From Bacteroidales bacterium (GTDB lineage Bacteria; Bacteroidota; Bacteroidia; Bacteroidales; JAIPAP01): a stretch of 37,428 bases of DNA. Where the stretch lies: the NCBI GenBank assembly GCA_021740045.1, contig JAIPAP010000034.1:1-37428 (forward strand). The letters run 5' to 3'. Made by a program: the position numbers and the translations under genes. How positions within the stretch are numbered: position 1 is the first letter of the stretch; each line of letters opens with the position of its first letter. Positions 8,120-17,000 of the stretch are shown piece by piece. The notes beneath the pieces are model-generated. The model ran no database searches, was not told the DNA's origin, and saw only the letters and a program-made list of their open reading frames with translations.

Positions 8120-8124
8120 TATCT

Positions 8125-8421
8125 ATGAATGTAAACATTCAATCAGTCCACTTCAAGGCCGATAGAAAACTTGAGGATTTTATTAATGAGAAGTTGGGAA
8201 AGTTGGCTAATATGCACGATGGTGTTATAGGTAGTGAGGTAATGTTAAAAATTGAAAATACCGATAAACCGGAGAACAAGGTGGCCGAAATACGGCTTAA
8301 GGTTCGCGGTGATGATCTCTTTGCCAAGAAACAAAGCAAAACTTTTGAGGAAGCAACTGATACGGCGGTTGGTGCACTTAGAAAACAGCTTAAAAAGCAC
8401 AAAGAAAAAGCCAGACGCTAA
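8125..8421 (+). CDS. hpf: Ribosome hibernation-promoting factor, short form (HPF/RaiA family)
   Basis: A 98-residue protein with the beta-alpha-beta-beta-beta-alpha HPF/YfiA fold: MNVNIQSVHFKAD strand, LEDFINEKLGKL helix, EVMLKIEN, KVAEIRLKV, DLFAKKQSKTFEEATDTAVGALRKQLKKHKEKARR. It binds the decoding and mRNA channel of idle ribosomes. It has the short form without the C-terminal dimerisation domain. Last gene of the rpsU-xerC-hpf unit; a hairpin about 70 nt downstream may terminate it. Confidence 0.93.
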   Translation: MNVNIQSVHFKADRKLEDFINEKLGKLANMHDGVIGSEVMLKIENTDKPENKVAEIRLKVRGDDLFAKKQSKTFEEATDTAVGALRKQLKKHKEKARR

Positions 8422-8457
8422 ACTGCGCTCTTAATTTTAGAAAATTTTTTGAAAAGC

Positions 8458-8489
8458 TTTGTTTGTTAATTATATGTTTCATACATTTG
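8458..8489 (+). promoter_or_regulatory. Candidate promoter upstream of the tRNA-Thr/Tyr/Gly cluster
   Basis: TTTG (8458-8461), 20 nt, TACATTTG (8482-8489) fits the Bacteroidota consensus. The expected start point lies inside the hairpin at 8490-8513, so this may be a genuine promoter with a structured leader or a chance match beside the hpf terminator. Confidence 0.4.
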
Positions 8490-8523
8490 CAGTCCTTTTT
8501 GACGAAAGGGCTGCTTTTATTTT
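8490..8523 (+). terminator. Hairpin with T-rich tail after hpf
   Basis: CAGTCCTTT / AAAGGGCTG (9 bp with one G-U pair) around a 6-nt loop, followed by CTTTTATTTT. It is probably the terminator of the rpsU-xerC-hpf operon. Confidence 0.65.
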
Positions 8524-8641
8524 AACAGGGCAGGATTGAAGCAGTTTTTATTGGATTTACCCACGTTTAAATAAAATTCATAAAGTTATAATAAAAAAGG
8601 TGGGTGGTAAGTTGTTCAATGCGAAGGTTTTTTGAAATCAT

Positions 8642-8715
8642 GCCAATGTAGCTCAGTTGGTCAGAGCAGCTGATTTGTAATCAGCCGGTCGGCGGTTCGA
8701 ATCCGTCCATTGGCT
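8642..8715 (+). tRNA. tRNA-Thr(TGT)
   Basis: Acceptor GCCAATG/CATTGGC, D-arm GCTC...GAGC, anticodon arm GCTGA-TTTGTAA-TCAGC with anticodon TGT, and T-arm with GGTTCGAATCC. CCA is not encoded. It is the first tRNA of the Thr-Tyr-Gly cluster that precedes tuf. Confidence 0.95.
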
Positions 8716-8717
8716 CG

Positions 8718-9261
8718 CGTTCTTAACATATTGTAAATTGGGGAGATTCCAGAGCGGTCAAATGGGGTCCCGACTAAATCGGGATTGGCTTTATTCCTTC
8801 GCAGGGGCTAAAGTTAGCCAGGCGGCAAGCAGGAAATTTCACCACACGTTCTTAACATATTGTAAAAAGGGGAGATTCCAGAGCGGTCAAATGGGGTCCC
8901 GACTAAATCGGGATTGGCTTTATTCCTTCGGAGGGGCTAAAGTTAGCCAGGCGGCAAGCAGGAAATTTCACCACACGTTCTTAACATATTGTAAAAATTG
9001 GGGAGATTCCAGCGCAGTCAAATGGGGTCCCGACTAAATCGGGATTGGCTTTATTCCTTCGCAGGGGCTAAAGTTAGCCAGGTGGCAAGCAGGAAATTTC
9101 ACCACACGTTCTTAACATATTGTAAAAATTGGGGAGATTCCAGAGCGGTCAAATGGGGTCCCGACTAAATCGGGATTGGCTTTATTCCTTCGCAGGGGCT
9201 AAAGTTAGCCAGGCGGCAAGCAGGAAATTTCACCACACGTTCTAAACATATTGTAAAAATT
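8718..9261 (+). repeat. Four tandem pseudo-tRNA-Tyr units with spacers
   Basis: Four 107-nt pseudo-tRNAs (8740-8846, 8869-8975, 9000-9106, 9131-9237) are separated by 22-24-nt spacers (CGTTCTTAACATATTGTAAA...) that copy the Thr-Tyr intergenic sequence. Each begins exactly like the real tRNA-Tyr (GGGGAGATTCCAGAGCGGTC through TGGGG). The anticodon arm is then replaced by the hairpin TCCCGACTAAATCGGGA, the variable arm (TTGGCTT..., CCTTCG.AGG) is kept, and the T-arm is replaced by GGCTAAAGTTAGCC. The 3' end AATTTCACC-ACA can still pair imperfectly with GGGGAGATT. Without anticodon and T-arm consensus these cannot translate. Copy 3 has changes in the D-arm and tail; copies are otherwise nearly identical. 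Confidence 0.9.
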
Positions 9262-9347
9262 GGGGAGATTCCAGAGCGGTCAAATGGGGCAGACTGTAAA
9301 TCTGTTGGCTTATGCCTTCGGAGGTTCGAATCCTCCTCTCCCCACCA
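9262..9347 (+). tRNA. tRNA-Tyr(GTA)
   Basis: A class II tRNA with a long variable arm: acceptor GGGGAGA/TCTCCCC, anticodon arm CAGA-CTGTAAA-TCTG (anticodon GTA), T-arm GGAGGTTCGAATCCTCC, discriminator A at 9344 and encoded CCA at 9345-9347. It is the only complete copy after four defective ones, and the only tRNA in the window with an encoded CCA. Confidence 0.96.
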
Positions 9348-9352
9348 AATAA

Positions 9353-9426
9353 GCGGAAATAGCTCAGTTGGCTAGAGCGACAGCCTTCCAAGCTGTAGGT
9401 CGCGGGTTCGAACCCCGTTTTCCGCT
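9353..9426 (+). tRNA. tRNA-Gly(TCC)
   Basis: Acceptor GCGGAAA/TTTCCGC, D-arm GCTC...GAGC, anticodon arm ACAGC-CTTCCAA-GCTGT with anticodon TCC, and T-arm CGGGTTCGAACCCCG. It starts 5 nt after the tRNA-Tyr CCA, so the two are one transcript. Confidence 0.96.
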
Positions 9427-9490
9427 CAATGCAAGATATTCAGGTGGCTTTTGCCCATGTGGGGGTGATAAAGTTCCTGAAGAGTGTAAA

Positions 9491-9522
9491 TTTTAATGAG
9501 CAAGTAGCAAAACATAAATTTG
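9491..9522 (+). promoter_or_regulatory. Promoter of tuf
   Basis: A TTTT -33-like element (9491-9494), 20 nt, then TAAATTTG (9515-9522), which fits TAnnTTTG. It is 28 nt before the tuf start, giving a short leader. Confidence 0.55.
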
Positions 9523-9550
9523 TAAATACCACTAACAAAACATTTTTGAT

Positions 9551-10738
9551 ATGGCAAAAGAAAAATTTGATCGTTCCAAACCGCACGTAAACATTGGGAC
9601 TATTGGGCATGTGGACCATGGTAAAACTACTTTAACTGCTGCAATCACCTTGAATCTGAAGGACAAGGGACTTGCTGAAGTGAAGACATTTGATTCTATC
9701 GACAACGCTCCCGAGGAGAAAGAAAGGGGTATTACTATCAATACAGCACACGTTGAATACCAAACTAAAAATAGACACTATGCACATGTTGACTGTCCCG
9801 GTCACGCTGACTATGTTAAGAATATGGTAACTGGTGCAGCGCAGATGGACGGTGCGATCTTGGTTGTTGCTGCAACCGACGGACCTATGCCACAAACCCG
9901 TGAGCACCTCCTTCTTGCTCGCCAGGTTGGTGTGCCTAGCATTGTGGTTTTCATGAACAAGATCGACCTTGTTGATGACGAAGAGCTCCTGGAATTGGTT
10001 GAGATGGAAATCAGGGAATTGCTTAATTTCTACGAATTCCAAGGTGACGATGCGCCTGTTATTCAAGGTTCAGCACTGGGCGCTTTAAACAAGGAAGAAA
10101 AATGGGTTGAAAAAATCTGGGAACTCCTCGAGGCAGTTGATACATGGATTCCGCTTCCGGAGCGTGATAGCGAAAAGCCATTCCTGATGCCTGTTGAGGA
10201 CGTATTCTCCATTACCGGCCGTGGTACTGTTGCTACCGGTAGAATTGAAACCGGTGTTATTAACTCAGGCGATCCTGTTGATATAATTGGCCTTGGCGCT
10301 GAAAAAATGAAATCAACAGTAACAGGTGTTGAGATGTTCCGTAAGATCCTCGATAGAGGTGAAGCTGGTGATAACACCGGCCTGTTGCTTAGAGGTGTTG
10401 GTAAAGATGAGATCAGAAGAGGTATGGTAATTGCCGCTCCCGGTTCCATTACCCCACACCACAGGTTTAAGGCTGAGGTTTATATCCTTAAAAAAGAAGA
10501 AGGTGGTCGTCACACACCATTCCATCAAAACTATCGTCCGCAGTTCTATTTCAGAACTACTGACGTTACCGGTGAGATCCACCTGCCTGAAGGCGTACAA
10601 ATGGTTATGCCCGGTGATAACGTAACTATTGAAGTTGAACTGATCTCTCAGATCGCCATGAACAAAAACCTGCGTTTTGCTATCCGCGAAGGTGGCAGAA
10701 CAGTTGGCGCCGGTCAGGTAACTGAGATTTTGGAATAA
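9551..10738 (+). CDS. tuf: Translation elongation factor Tu
   Basis: A 395-residue GTPase that delivers aminoacyl-tRNA to the ribosome. All G-motifs are present: GHVDHGKT (19-26), the switch region [34 protein letters not shown] and GSALGALN. Domains II and III end in the standard [11 protein letters not shown]. It lies between the Thr/Tyr/Gly and Trp tRNA genes, the conserved Bacteroidota arrangement. Confidence 0.99.
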   Translation: MAKEKFDRSKPHVNIGTIGHVDHGKTTLTAAITLNLKDKGLAEVKTFDSIDNAPEEKERGITINTAHVEYQTKNRHYAHVDCPGHADYVKNMVTGAAQMDGAILVVAATDGPMPQTREHLLLARQVGVPSIVVFMNKIDLVDDEELLELVEMEIRELLNFYEFQGDDAPVIQGSALGALNKEEKWVEKIWELLEAVDTWIPLPERDSEKPFLMPVEDVFSITGRGTVATGRIETGVINSGDPVDIIGLGAEKMKSTVTGVEMFRKILDRGEAGDNTGLLLRGVGKDEIRRGMVIAAPGSITPHHRFKAEVYILKKEEGGRHTPFHQNYRPQFYFRTTDVTGEIHLPEGVQMVMPGDNVTIEVELISQIAMNKNLRFAIREGGRTVGAGQVTEILE

Positions 10739-10751
10739 AATACAATAACCC

Positions 10752-10790
10752 CCATGAAGGTATCCTTATTGATAAGGGTACCTTTCATGG
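10752..10790 (+). terminator. Hairpin between tuf and tRNA-Trp
   Basis: CCATGAAGGTATCC pairs with GGTACCTTTCATGG (one bulge) across an AT-rich loop. There is no T tract after it, so it may be an RNA-processing or partial termination structure rather than a full terminator, leaving tRNA-Trp and secE to be read from the tuf promoter. Confidence 0.5.
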
Positions 10791-10796
10791 ATATAC

Positions 10797-10869
10797 ACGG
10801 GTGTAGCTCAACTGGTAGAGCAACGGTCTCCAAAACCGTAGGTTGTGAGTTCGAGTCTTACCACCCGTG
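10797..10869 (+). tRNA. tRNA-Trp(CCA)
   Basis: Acceptor ACGGGTG/CACCCGT with discriminator G, D-arm GCTC...GAGC, anticodon arm ACGGT-CTCCAAA-ACCGT (anticodon CCA), and T-arm with AGTTCGAGTCT. It sits 16 nt before secE, as in most Bacteroidota. Confidence 0.96.
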
Positions 10870-10885
10870 CTAAATTATACGTACA

Positions 10886-11083
10886 ATGGCTAAATTAAAA
10901 CTGCAGACATACGTTAAAGAAAGCTACGATGAGCTTATGCATAAGGTTTCATGGCCATCATGGAGCGAATTGCAAAACAGTGCCATCGTTGTATCGATTG
11001 CTGCACTTATCATAGCGCTGATAGTGTATCTTATGGATATATCCTTCAGCAGGATCTTGCAGGAATTTTACAAATTGTTCTAA
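10886..11083 (+). CDS. secE: Preprotein translocase subunit SecE
   Basis: A 65-residue single-span SecE: amphipathic helix YVKESYDELMHKVSWPSWSEL, whose VSWPSW is the family signature, then the membrane helix AIVVSIAALIIALIVYLMDISF. It clamps SecY in the SecYEG channel. Its place before nusG is universal. Confidence 0.96.
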   Translation: MAKLKLQTYVKESYDELMHKVSWPSWSELQNSAIVVSIAALIIALIVYLMDISFSRILQEFYKLF

Positions 11084-11137
11084 TAATAGAGGGCTCCTAA
11101 AACATACTCCAAAGTTAAGGGAGAAGAGGTATTATAT

Positions 11138-11689
11138 ATGAGCGAAGACAACAAAAACGTTAAGAAGTGGTATGTAATCAGGGCCTTGAGCGGAAACGAG
11201 AAAAAGGTTAAACAATATATCGAAAGCGAGATTAAACGTTTAAACCTTGAAGATCAGATCACTCAGGTGCTAATTCCTACTGAGAAGGTCTATCAGATAC
11301 GCAAGGGAAAAAAGGTTAGTAAAGAACGGAACTATTTTCCGGGCTATGTTTTGATAGAGGCAGTTATGACCGGTGAAATTCCACACATTATTAAAAATGT
11401 TCCCGGAGTGATCGATTTCCTCGGATCTAAAGAGAAGCCGGTACCACTGCGTCCTTCAGAAGTAAAGCGGATATTGGGTAAAGTTGATGAGCTTGCTGAG
11501 CAGGGCGAGGAGGTTAATATACCGTTTATTGTTGGCGAAACTGTTACAGTTACCGATGGCCCTTTCAGTAGTTTTAGCGGGGTTATTGAAGAAATAAATG
11601 AAGAAAAGAAAAAACTCAAGGTGATGGTGAAGATTTTCGGTAGGAAAACCCCATTGGAGTTGAGTTTTATGCAAGTTGAAAAACAATAA
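11138..11689 (+). CDS. nusG: Transcription termination/antitermination factor NusG
   Basis: A 183-residue protein. The NGN domain ([21 protein letters not shown], then [11 protein letters not shown]) binds RNA polymerase across the main channel. The C-terminal KOW domain ([21 protein letters not shown]) contacts ribosomal protein S10 or Rho. It is preceded by GGGAGAAGAGG and followed 26 nt later by rplK. Confidence 0.97.
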   Translation: MSEDNKNVKKWYVIRALSGNEKKVKQYIESEIKRLNLEDQITQVLIPTEKVYQIRKGKKVSKERNYFPGYVLIEAVMTGEIPHIIKNVPGVIDFLGSKEKPVPLRPSEVKRILGKVDELAEQGEEVNIPFIVGETVTVTDGPFSSFSGVIEEINEEKKKLKVMVKIFGRKTPLELSFMQVEKQ

Positions 11690-11715
11690 TAAGGGAAGAA
11701 AAATAATATATAACA

Positions 11716-12171
11716 ATGGCTAAAGAAGTAAGCGGCGTAATTAAGTTGCAAATCAAAGGCGGTGCAGCCAATCCTTCTCCGCCGGTAGGTCCGGCACTTG
11801 GTGCCAAGGGTATTAACATTATGGAATTTTGTAAGCAGTTTAATGCCCGTACACAGGATTATGCCGGCAAGCTTATCCCGGCTATTATCACTGTATACAA
11901 GGATAAATCGTTTTCCTTTATAACCAAGATGCCCCCGGTGGCGGTCCAAATTATGGAAGCTTCAAAGATCCAAAAGGGCTCCTCGGAACCCAACCGTGCC
12001 AAGGTGGCTACCATAACTTGGGAGCAGGTGCAAGGCATCGCCGAAGGTAAAATGAAAGACCTGAATGCATTTACCGTGGAATCGGCTATGAAGATGGTAG
12101 CCGGTACGGCAAGAAGCATGGGAATAAGGGTAAAAGGTAAACCTCCATTTGCAACAGCAAAAAAAGCATAA
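11716..12171 (+). CDS. rplK: 50S ribosomal protein uL11
   Basis: A 151-residue L11. The N-terminal domain has [21 protein letters not shown], and the rRNA-binding C-terminal domain ends with [10 protein letters not shown] plus a short Ala/Lys tail. It binds the GTPase-associated centre of 23S rRNA. First gene of the rplK-rplA-rplJ-rplL block. Confidence 0.98.
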   Translation: MAKEVSGVIKLQIKGGAANPSPPVGPALGAKGINIMEFCKQFNARTQDYAGKLIPAIITVYKDKSFSFITKMPPVAVQIMEASKIQKGSSEPNRAKVATITWEQVQGIAEGKMKDLNAFTVESAMKMVAGTARSMGIRVKGKPPFATAKKA

Positions 12172-12204
12172 GCGTTGAATAATACATTATTAAGGAGAAG
12201 ACCA

Positions 12205-12900
12205 ATGGGTAAATTGACAAAGAAACGTAAAGAAGCGCTTGAACTGTACGATAAGAATGCAACGTATTCTGTAGGAGATGCGGTGGATTTGGTGAAAAAG
12301 ATTACAAAGACCAATTTCGATGCTTCGGTCGATCTGGATGTACGCTTGGGTGTTGACCCACGTAAAGCCAACCAGATGGTGCGGGGATCGGTTACGCTAC
12401 CCCATGGCACCGGTAAGACCAAAAAAGTATTGGTGCTTTGCTCACCCGATAAGGAAGATGAAGCTAAGGAAGCAGGCGCCGACTACGTTGGCCTCGATGA
12501 CTATATCGAAAAAATTAAAGGTGGTTGGACAGATATTGATGTCGTAATTACCACCCCCAACGTTATGCCGAAAGTAGGTCGCTTGGGTAAGATACTCGGC
12601 CCCCGTGGACTTATGCCGAACCCTAAAACAGGTACGGTTACCATGGATTTGGCAAAAGCCATTAACGAAGTAAAAGCCGGTAAGATCGATTTTAAAGTCG
12701 ATCGCTATGGTATTATCCATGCACCGGTTGGAAAAGTTGGTTTTGATAAACAGCAACTTGTTGAAAATGCAAGAGAACTGGTACAAACCATCATTAAATT
12801 GAAACCGGCCGCGGCTAAAGGTACCTATGTAAAGAGCATTTACATGTCAAGTACCATGAGCCCCGGTGTTCGTGTAGAAGCAAAATCATTTACAGCTTAA
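12205..12900 (+). CDS. rplA: 50S ribosomal protein uL1
   Basis: A 231-residue L1 with the signature around [21 protein letters not shown]. The start at 12205 ([11 protein letters not shown]) is chosen because AAGGAGAAG lies just upstream; an in-frame ATG at 12175 would add ten residues that cover the ribosome-binding site. L1 forms the L1 stalk at the E-site and in many bacteria represses the L11 operon. Confidence 0.97.
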   Translation: MGKLTKKRKEALELYDKNATYSVGDAVDLVKKITKTNFDASVDLDVRLGVDPRKANQMVRGSVTLPHGTGKTKKVLVLCSPDKEDEAKEAGADYVGLDDYIEKIKGGWTDIDVVITTPNVMPKVGRLGKILGPRGLMPNPKTGTVTMDLAKAINEVKAGKIDFKVDRYGIIHAPVGKVGFDKQQLVENARELVQTIIKLKPAAAKGTYVKSIYMSSTMSPGVRVEAKSFTA

Positions 12901-12920
12901 TCATATAGAAGACTGAAATT

Positions 12921-13445
12921 ATGACTAGACAAGAAAAAGATCAGGTCATAGATAACCTTACGGAGCAGTTGAAAGAAGCAACCCACTGGTATGTAACCGA
13001 TACTTCGGAACTGAATGTTGAGGTTACTAATAAGTTGCGGGGAATGTGCCACAAGCGTAACATCAAGATGATGGTGGTTAAGAATACGCTGCTGCGTAAG
13101 GCTATGGAGCGTGCCGAACAAGATTACGGTGAACTCTATGAAGCATTAAAAGGGCCTACAGCCATTATGTTTTCGGAAACCGGCAATGAGCCTGCAAAAC
13201 TCATCAAGGAATTTCGTAAAACGTCCAACAAACCCATCCTGAAAGGTGCCTTTATCGAAGAGATGGCATACCTTGGTGATGATCAGTTGGATAACTTGGT
13301 TAAGATCAAATCGAAGAACGAATTGATTGCCGATGTAATTGCTTCATTGCAGTCGCCTGCTCAGAATGTGATCTCTGCATTGCAGTCGGGTGGGGGTAAT
13401 TTGGCCGGTATACTGAAAACATTATCGGAAAAAGAAGAGAAGTAA
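12921..13445 (+). CDS. rplJ: 50S ribosomal protein uL10
   Basis: A 174-residue L10. The N-terminal RNA-binding domain contains LRGMCHKRNIKMMVVKNTLLRKAM and FSETGNEPAKLIKEF. The C-terminal helix (NVISALQSGGGNLAGILKTLSEK) binds L7/L12 dimers. It lies 20 nt after rplA. Confidence 0.97.
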   Translation: MTRQEKDQVIDNLTEQLKEATHWYVTDTSELNVEVTNKLRGMCHKRNIKMMVVKNTLLRKAMERAEQDYGELYEALKGPTAIMFSETGNEPAKLIKEFRKTSNKPILKGAFIEEMAYLGDDQLDNLVKIKSKNELIADVIASLQSPAQNVISALQSGGGNLAGILKTLSEKEEK

Positions 13446-13510
13446 ACAATTGAAAGAGGAACATTTACGTTAAAGAAATCCATTAAGAAACAATAAAAAT
13501 AATTAATAAA

Positions 13511-13891
13511 ATGGCAGATTTAAAAGCTTTTGCAGATCAGTTGGTTAATTTGACGGTTAAAGAGGTTAACGAATTAGCCGAAATTCTGAAAGAAGAATAT
13601 GGAATTGAACCTGCAGCAGCTGCCCCTGTGGCAGTTGCCGGAGCCCCGGCCGCAGAGGGTGGAGAAGCACAGGAGGAGCAAACCGAATTTGATGTTATCA
13701 TTAAAACAGCAGGGCAATCTAAACTTAAAGTGGTTAAACTTGTTAAAGAATTGACAAGTTTAGGCCTGAAGGAAGCCAAAGAATTGGTTGATTCAGCTCC
13801 CAAGCCTGTTAAAGAAGGCGTAACGAAAGAAGAAGCCGAAGGATTACAAAAACAATTGGAAGAAGCTGGCGCAGAAGTTGAAGTTAAATAA
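13511..13891 (+). CDS. rplL: 50S ribosomal protein bL12 (L7/L12)
   Basis: A 126-residue stalk protein. An N-terminal dimerisation helix is followed by an Ala/Pro/Gly hinge ([18 protein letters not shown]), and then by the C-terminal factor-binding domain with [20 protein letters not shown] and [13 protein letters not shown]. It recruits and stimulates translational GTPases. A structured 136-bp gap separates it from rpoB. Confidence 0.98.
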   Translation: MADLKAFADQLVNLTVKEVNELAEILKEEYGIEPAAAAPVAVAGAPAAEGGEAQEEQTEFDVIIKTAGQSKLKVVKLVKELTSLGLKEAKELVDSAPKPVKEGVTKEEAEGLQKQLEEAGAEVEVK

Positions 13892-13916
13892 CGATATTCA
13901 ATTCCTACATAACAGT

Positions 13917-13961
13917 AAGAGATAGACCTCATTTACAAAGGCAATGCAGGTCCTATCTCTT
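13917..13961 (+). terminator. Attenuator-like hairpin between rplL and rpoB
   Basis: AAGAGATAGACCT pairs with AGGTCCTATCTCTT (one bulged base) across an 18-nt loop. A GTTTTT tract comes only 10 nt later, so it resembles the partial terminator or processing site between rplL and rpoB in other bacteria. Confidence 0.55.
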
Positions 13962-14027
13962 ATTGTCGTGTTTTTGGCTTTCTTTCTATTATAGTTCATT
14001 GTTTGTTTTACCAAAAATCAATACACC

Positions 14028-17000
14028 TTGGCTACAAGTATGACCGACAGGATAAATTTTGGTAGAACCAAAGTTCACACCAATTACCCGGACTTTCTTG
14101 AAATACAGTTAAAGTCGTTCCAGGATTTTTTCCAGTTGGAAACCAATCCTGAAAACCGTGTGAATGAAGGTTTATACAAGGTTTTCAGCGAGAATTTTCC
14201 AATTACCGATGCCCGGAACAACTTCGTACTGGAGTTTCTGGATTATTTTATCGATCCCCCACGCTATACACTCGAAGAGTGCCTGGAGCGGGGATTAACC
14301 TATAGTGTGCCGCTTAAGGCAAAACTAAAACTGTATTGTACCGATCCTGAACATGAGGATTTCGAAACCATCATACAGGATGTCTATTTAGGAATGATAC
14401 CCTATATGACTCCTAAAGGCACCTTTGTTGTTAATGGTGCCGAAAGGGTTGTAGTATCGCAGTTGCATCGTTCACCCGGTGTATTCTTCGGTACAAGTTT
14501 TCATGCCAACGGTACACAACTGTTTTCAGCAAGGATAATCCCCTTCAAAGGATCGTGGATGGAATTTACCACTGATATCAATAATGCAATGTATGCATAT
14601 ATTGACCGGAAGAAAAAATTACCCATCACTACCCTTTTGAGGGCTATTGGCTATGAAAGCGATAAGGAGATCCTTGAGATTTTCGACCTTGCCCAGGAAG
14701 TAAAAGCTACCAAGACTAACCTGAAGAAGGCGCTTGGTCGCAAGCTTGCTGCGCGAGTTGTTCGTTCATGGATAGAGGATTTTGTTGATGAGGATACCGG
14801 AGAGGTAGTTTCCATTGAACGTACCGAGGTAATTATTGAACGTGAAACGGTTCTCAAAGAAGAGCATATCGACCAGATCATTGAAGCAGGTATCGAAACC
14901 ATCCTTATTCATAAGGACGATGCCAGTGCCAATGACTATGCAATTATATTCAACACCTTGCAAAAAGACACCGCTAACTCGGAAAAAGAAGCGGTGGAAT
15001 TCATCTATCGCTTGCTGCGTAATGCAGAGCCCCCGGATGAAGAAACGGCAAGGGGTATTATTGAAAAATTATTTTTCTCCGAAAAACGCTACGATCTTGG
15101 TGAGGTAGGCCGTTACCGTATAAACCGGAAATTGAAAATGGATACACCCATTGATACCCGTATCCTGACCAATGATGATATCATTTCCATTATCCGGTAC
15201 CTGATCGAATTGATCAACTCCAAAACCGAAGTGGACGACATCGACCACTTGAGTAATCGTAGGATACGTACAGTAGGAGAGCAGCTTTATAACCAGTTTG
15301 GTGTTGGTTTAGCCCGTATGTCGAGAACCATACGTGAGCGCATGAATGTTAGGGATAATGAGGTGTTTACACCCATCGACCTGATCAATGCCAAGACCTT
15401 GTCTTCGGTTATTAACTCATTCTTTGGTACAAACCAGTTGTCGCAGTTTATGGACCAAACCAACCCGCTTTCGGAGATCACTCACAAACGCAGAGTCTCC
15501 GCTTTGGGTCCGGGTGGTCTTTCTCGTGAGCGTGCCGGATTTGAGGTTCGAGACGTTCACTATACACATTATGGGCGACTTTGTACCATCGAAACACCTG
15601 AAGGGCCCAACATTGGTTTGATCTCTTCACTTTGCGTTTATGCTAAGATCAATAAACTCGGTTTTATTGAAACGCCCTATTACCAAGTTGACAGCGGTCA
15701 GGTGGATTACGCTAAACCCCCGGTTTACCTGAGTGCCGAGGAAGAAGAGAACAAGATCATTGCTCAGGCCAATACCGTTATGGATCAAGAGGGGCAATTT
15801 GTGAATGAGCGGGTTAAAGCCAGATATCTTGCCGATTACCCCATCATTGAACGCGACAAGGTCGATATGATCGATATTGCACCTAACCAGATTGCATCCA
15901 TTGCCGCTTCGTTGATTCCTTTCCTCGAGCACGACGACGCCAACCGCGCATTGATGGGATCGAACATGATGCGCCAGGCAGTACCGCTTGTTAAAGCCGA
16001 AGCCCCGGTAGTGGGTACCGGTATTGAAGGGCAGGTAGCACGTGATTCTCGTGTGCTCGTGAACGCCGAAGGAGATGGTACGGTCGAGTATGTTGACGCC
16101 ACAACCATCAAGATCCGTTATGATCGCGATGAGCGTGAACAACTCATTAGCTTTGAAGATGATGTGAAGACCTATAGCCTTCCCAAATTCATGCGTACCA
16201 ACCAGAATACAAGTGTTACCCTTCGTCCTATTGTACAGCGGGGTCAGCGTGTGGAAAAAGGACAGGTGCTTTGTGAAGGATATGCTACACGCGACGGAGA
16301 ACTTGCCCTGGGACGTAACCTTATGGTGGCATTTATGCCGTGGAAAGGCTACAACTTTGAGGATGCTATCGTGATCTCGGAAAAAGTGGTTAAAGATGAC
16401 CTCTTTACTTCCATACATATTGAGGAATTCTCCCTTGATGTACGCGATACCAAACGTGGTGTTGAAGAACTTACCTATGATATTCCAAACGTAAGTTCCG
16501 AAGCTACCAAAGACCTTGATGAAAACGGCTTGATCCGTATCGGCGCCGAAATCAACGAAGGTGATATTCTTATCGGTAAAATCACACCTAAAGGAGAAAG
16601 CGATCCTACACCGGAAGAGAAATTGCTTCGCGCTATTTTCGGTGACAAGGCAGGCGACGTTAAAGATGCTTCGCTGAAAGCGCCACCGTCAATGCAAGGT
16701 GTGGTTGTTGATAAGAAATTGTTCTCAAGGGTTATTCGTGATCGTCGCTCCAAATCGAAAGAAAAGGAAACTATCCAGGCCCTTGATGAAGAATTTAACC
16801 AGGAAGCCCAGGAATTGAAGTCGAAGTTGATCGATAAGATGAATAAGATTGTCGGTGGAAGGACTTCACAGGGTGTGTACAATAGCTTTAAGGAAGAAAT
16901 TGTACCCAAGAAAACCAAATTCACCACCAAGATCCTTAGTGAGATCGATTATCTGAATGTGAATGCCAATAAATGGACCACCGATAAGGATCGGAACGAT

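Noticed and set aside
8738-9037. A 99-codon open frame with two near-identical 43-residue repeats
   Set aside because: It is a translation of the pseudo-tRNA-Tyr array; the codons follow tRNA-derived sequence and carry no protein signal.
11344-11949. 201-codon minus-strand frame across nusG-rplK
   Set aside because: It opposes two universally conserved genes and shows no recognisable protein features.
15627-16418. 263-codon antisense frame within rpoB
   Set aside because: It is a shadow of the highly conserved rpoB frame, with no domain pattern, signal or ribosome-binding site. The same applies to antisense frames in rpoC (19602-20108) and in the S9 peptidase gene (4935-5576).
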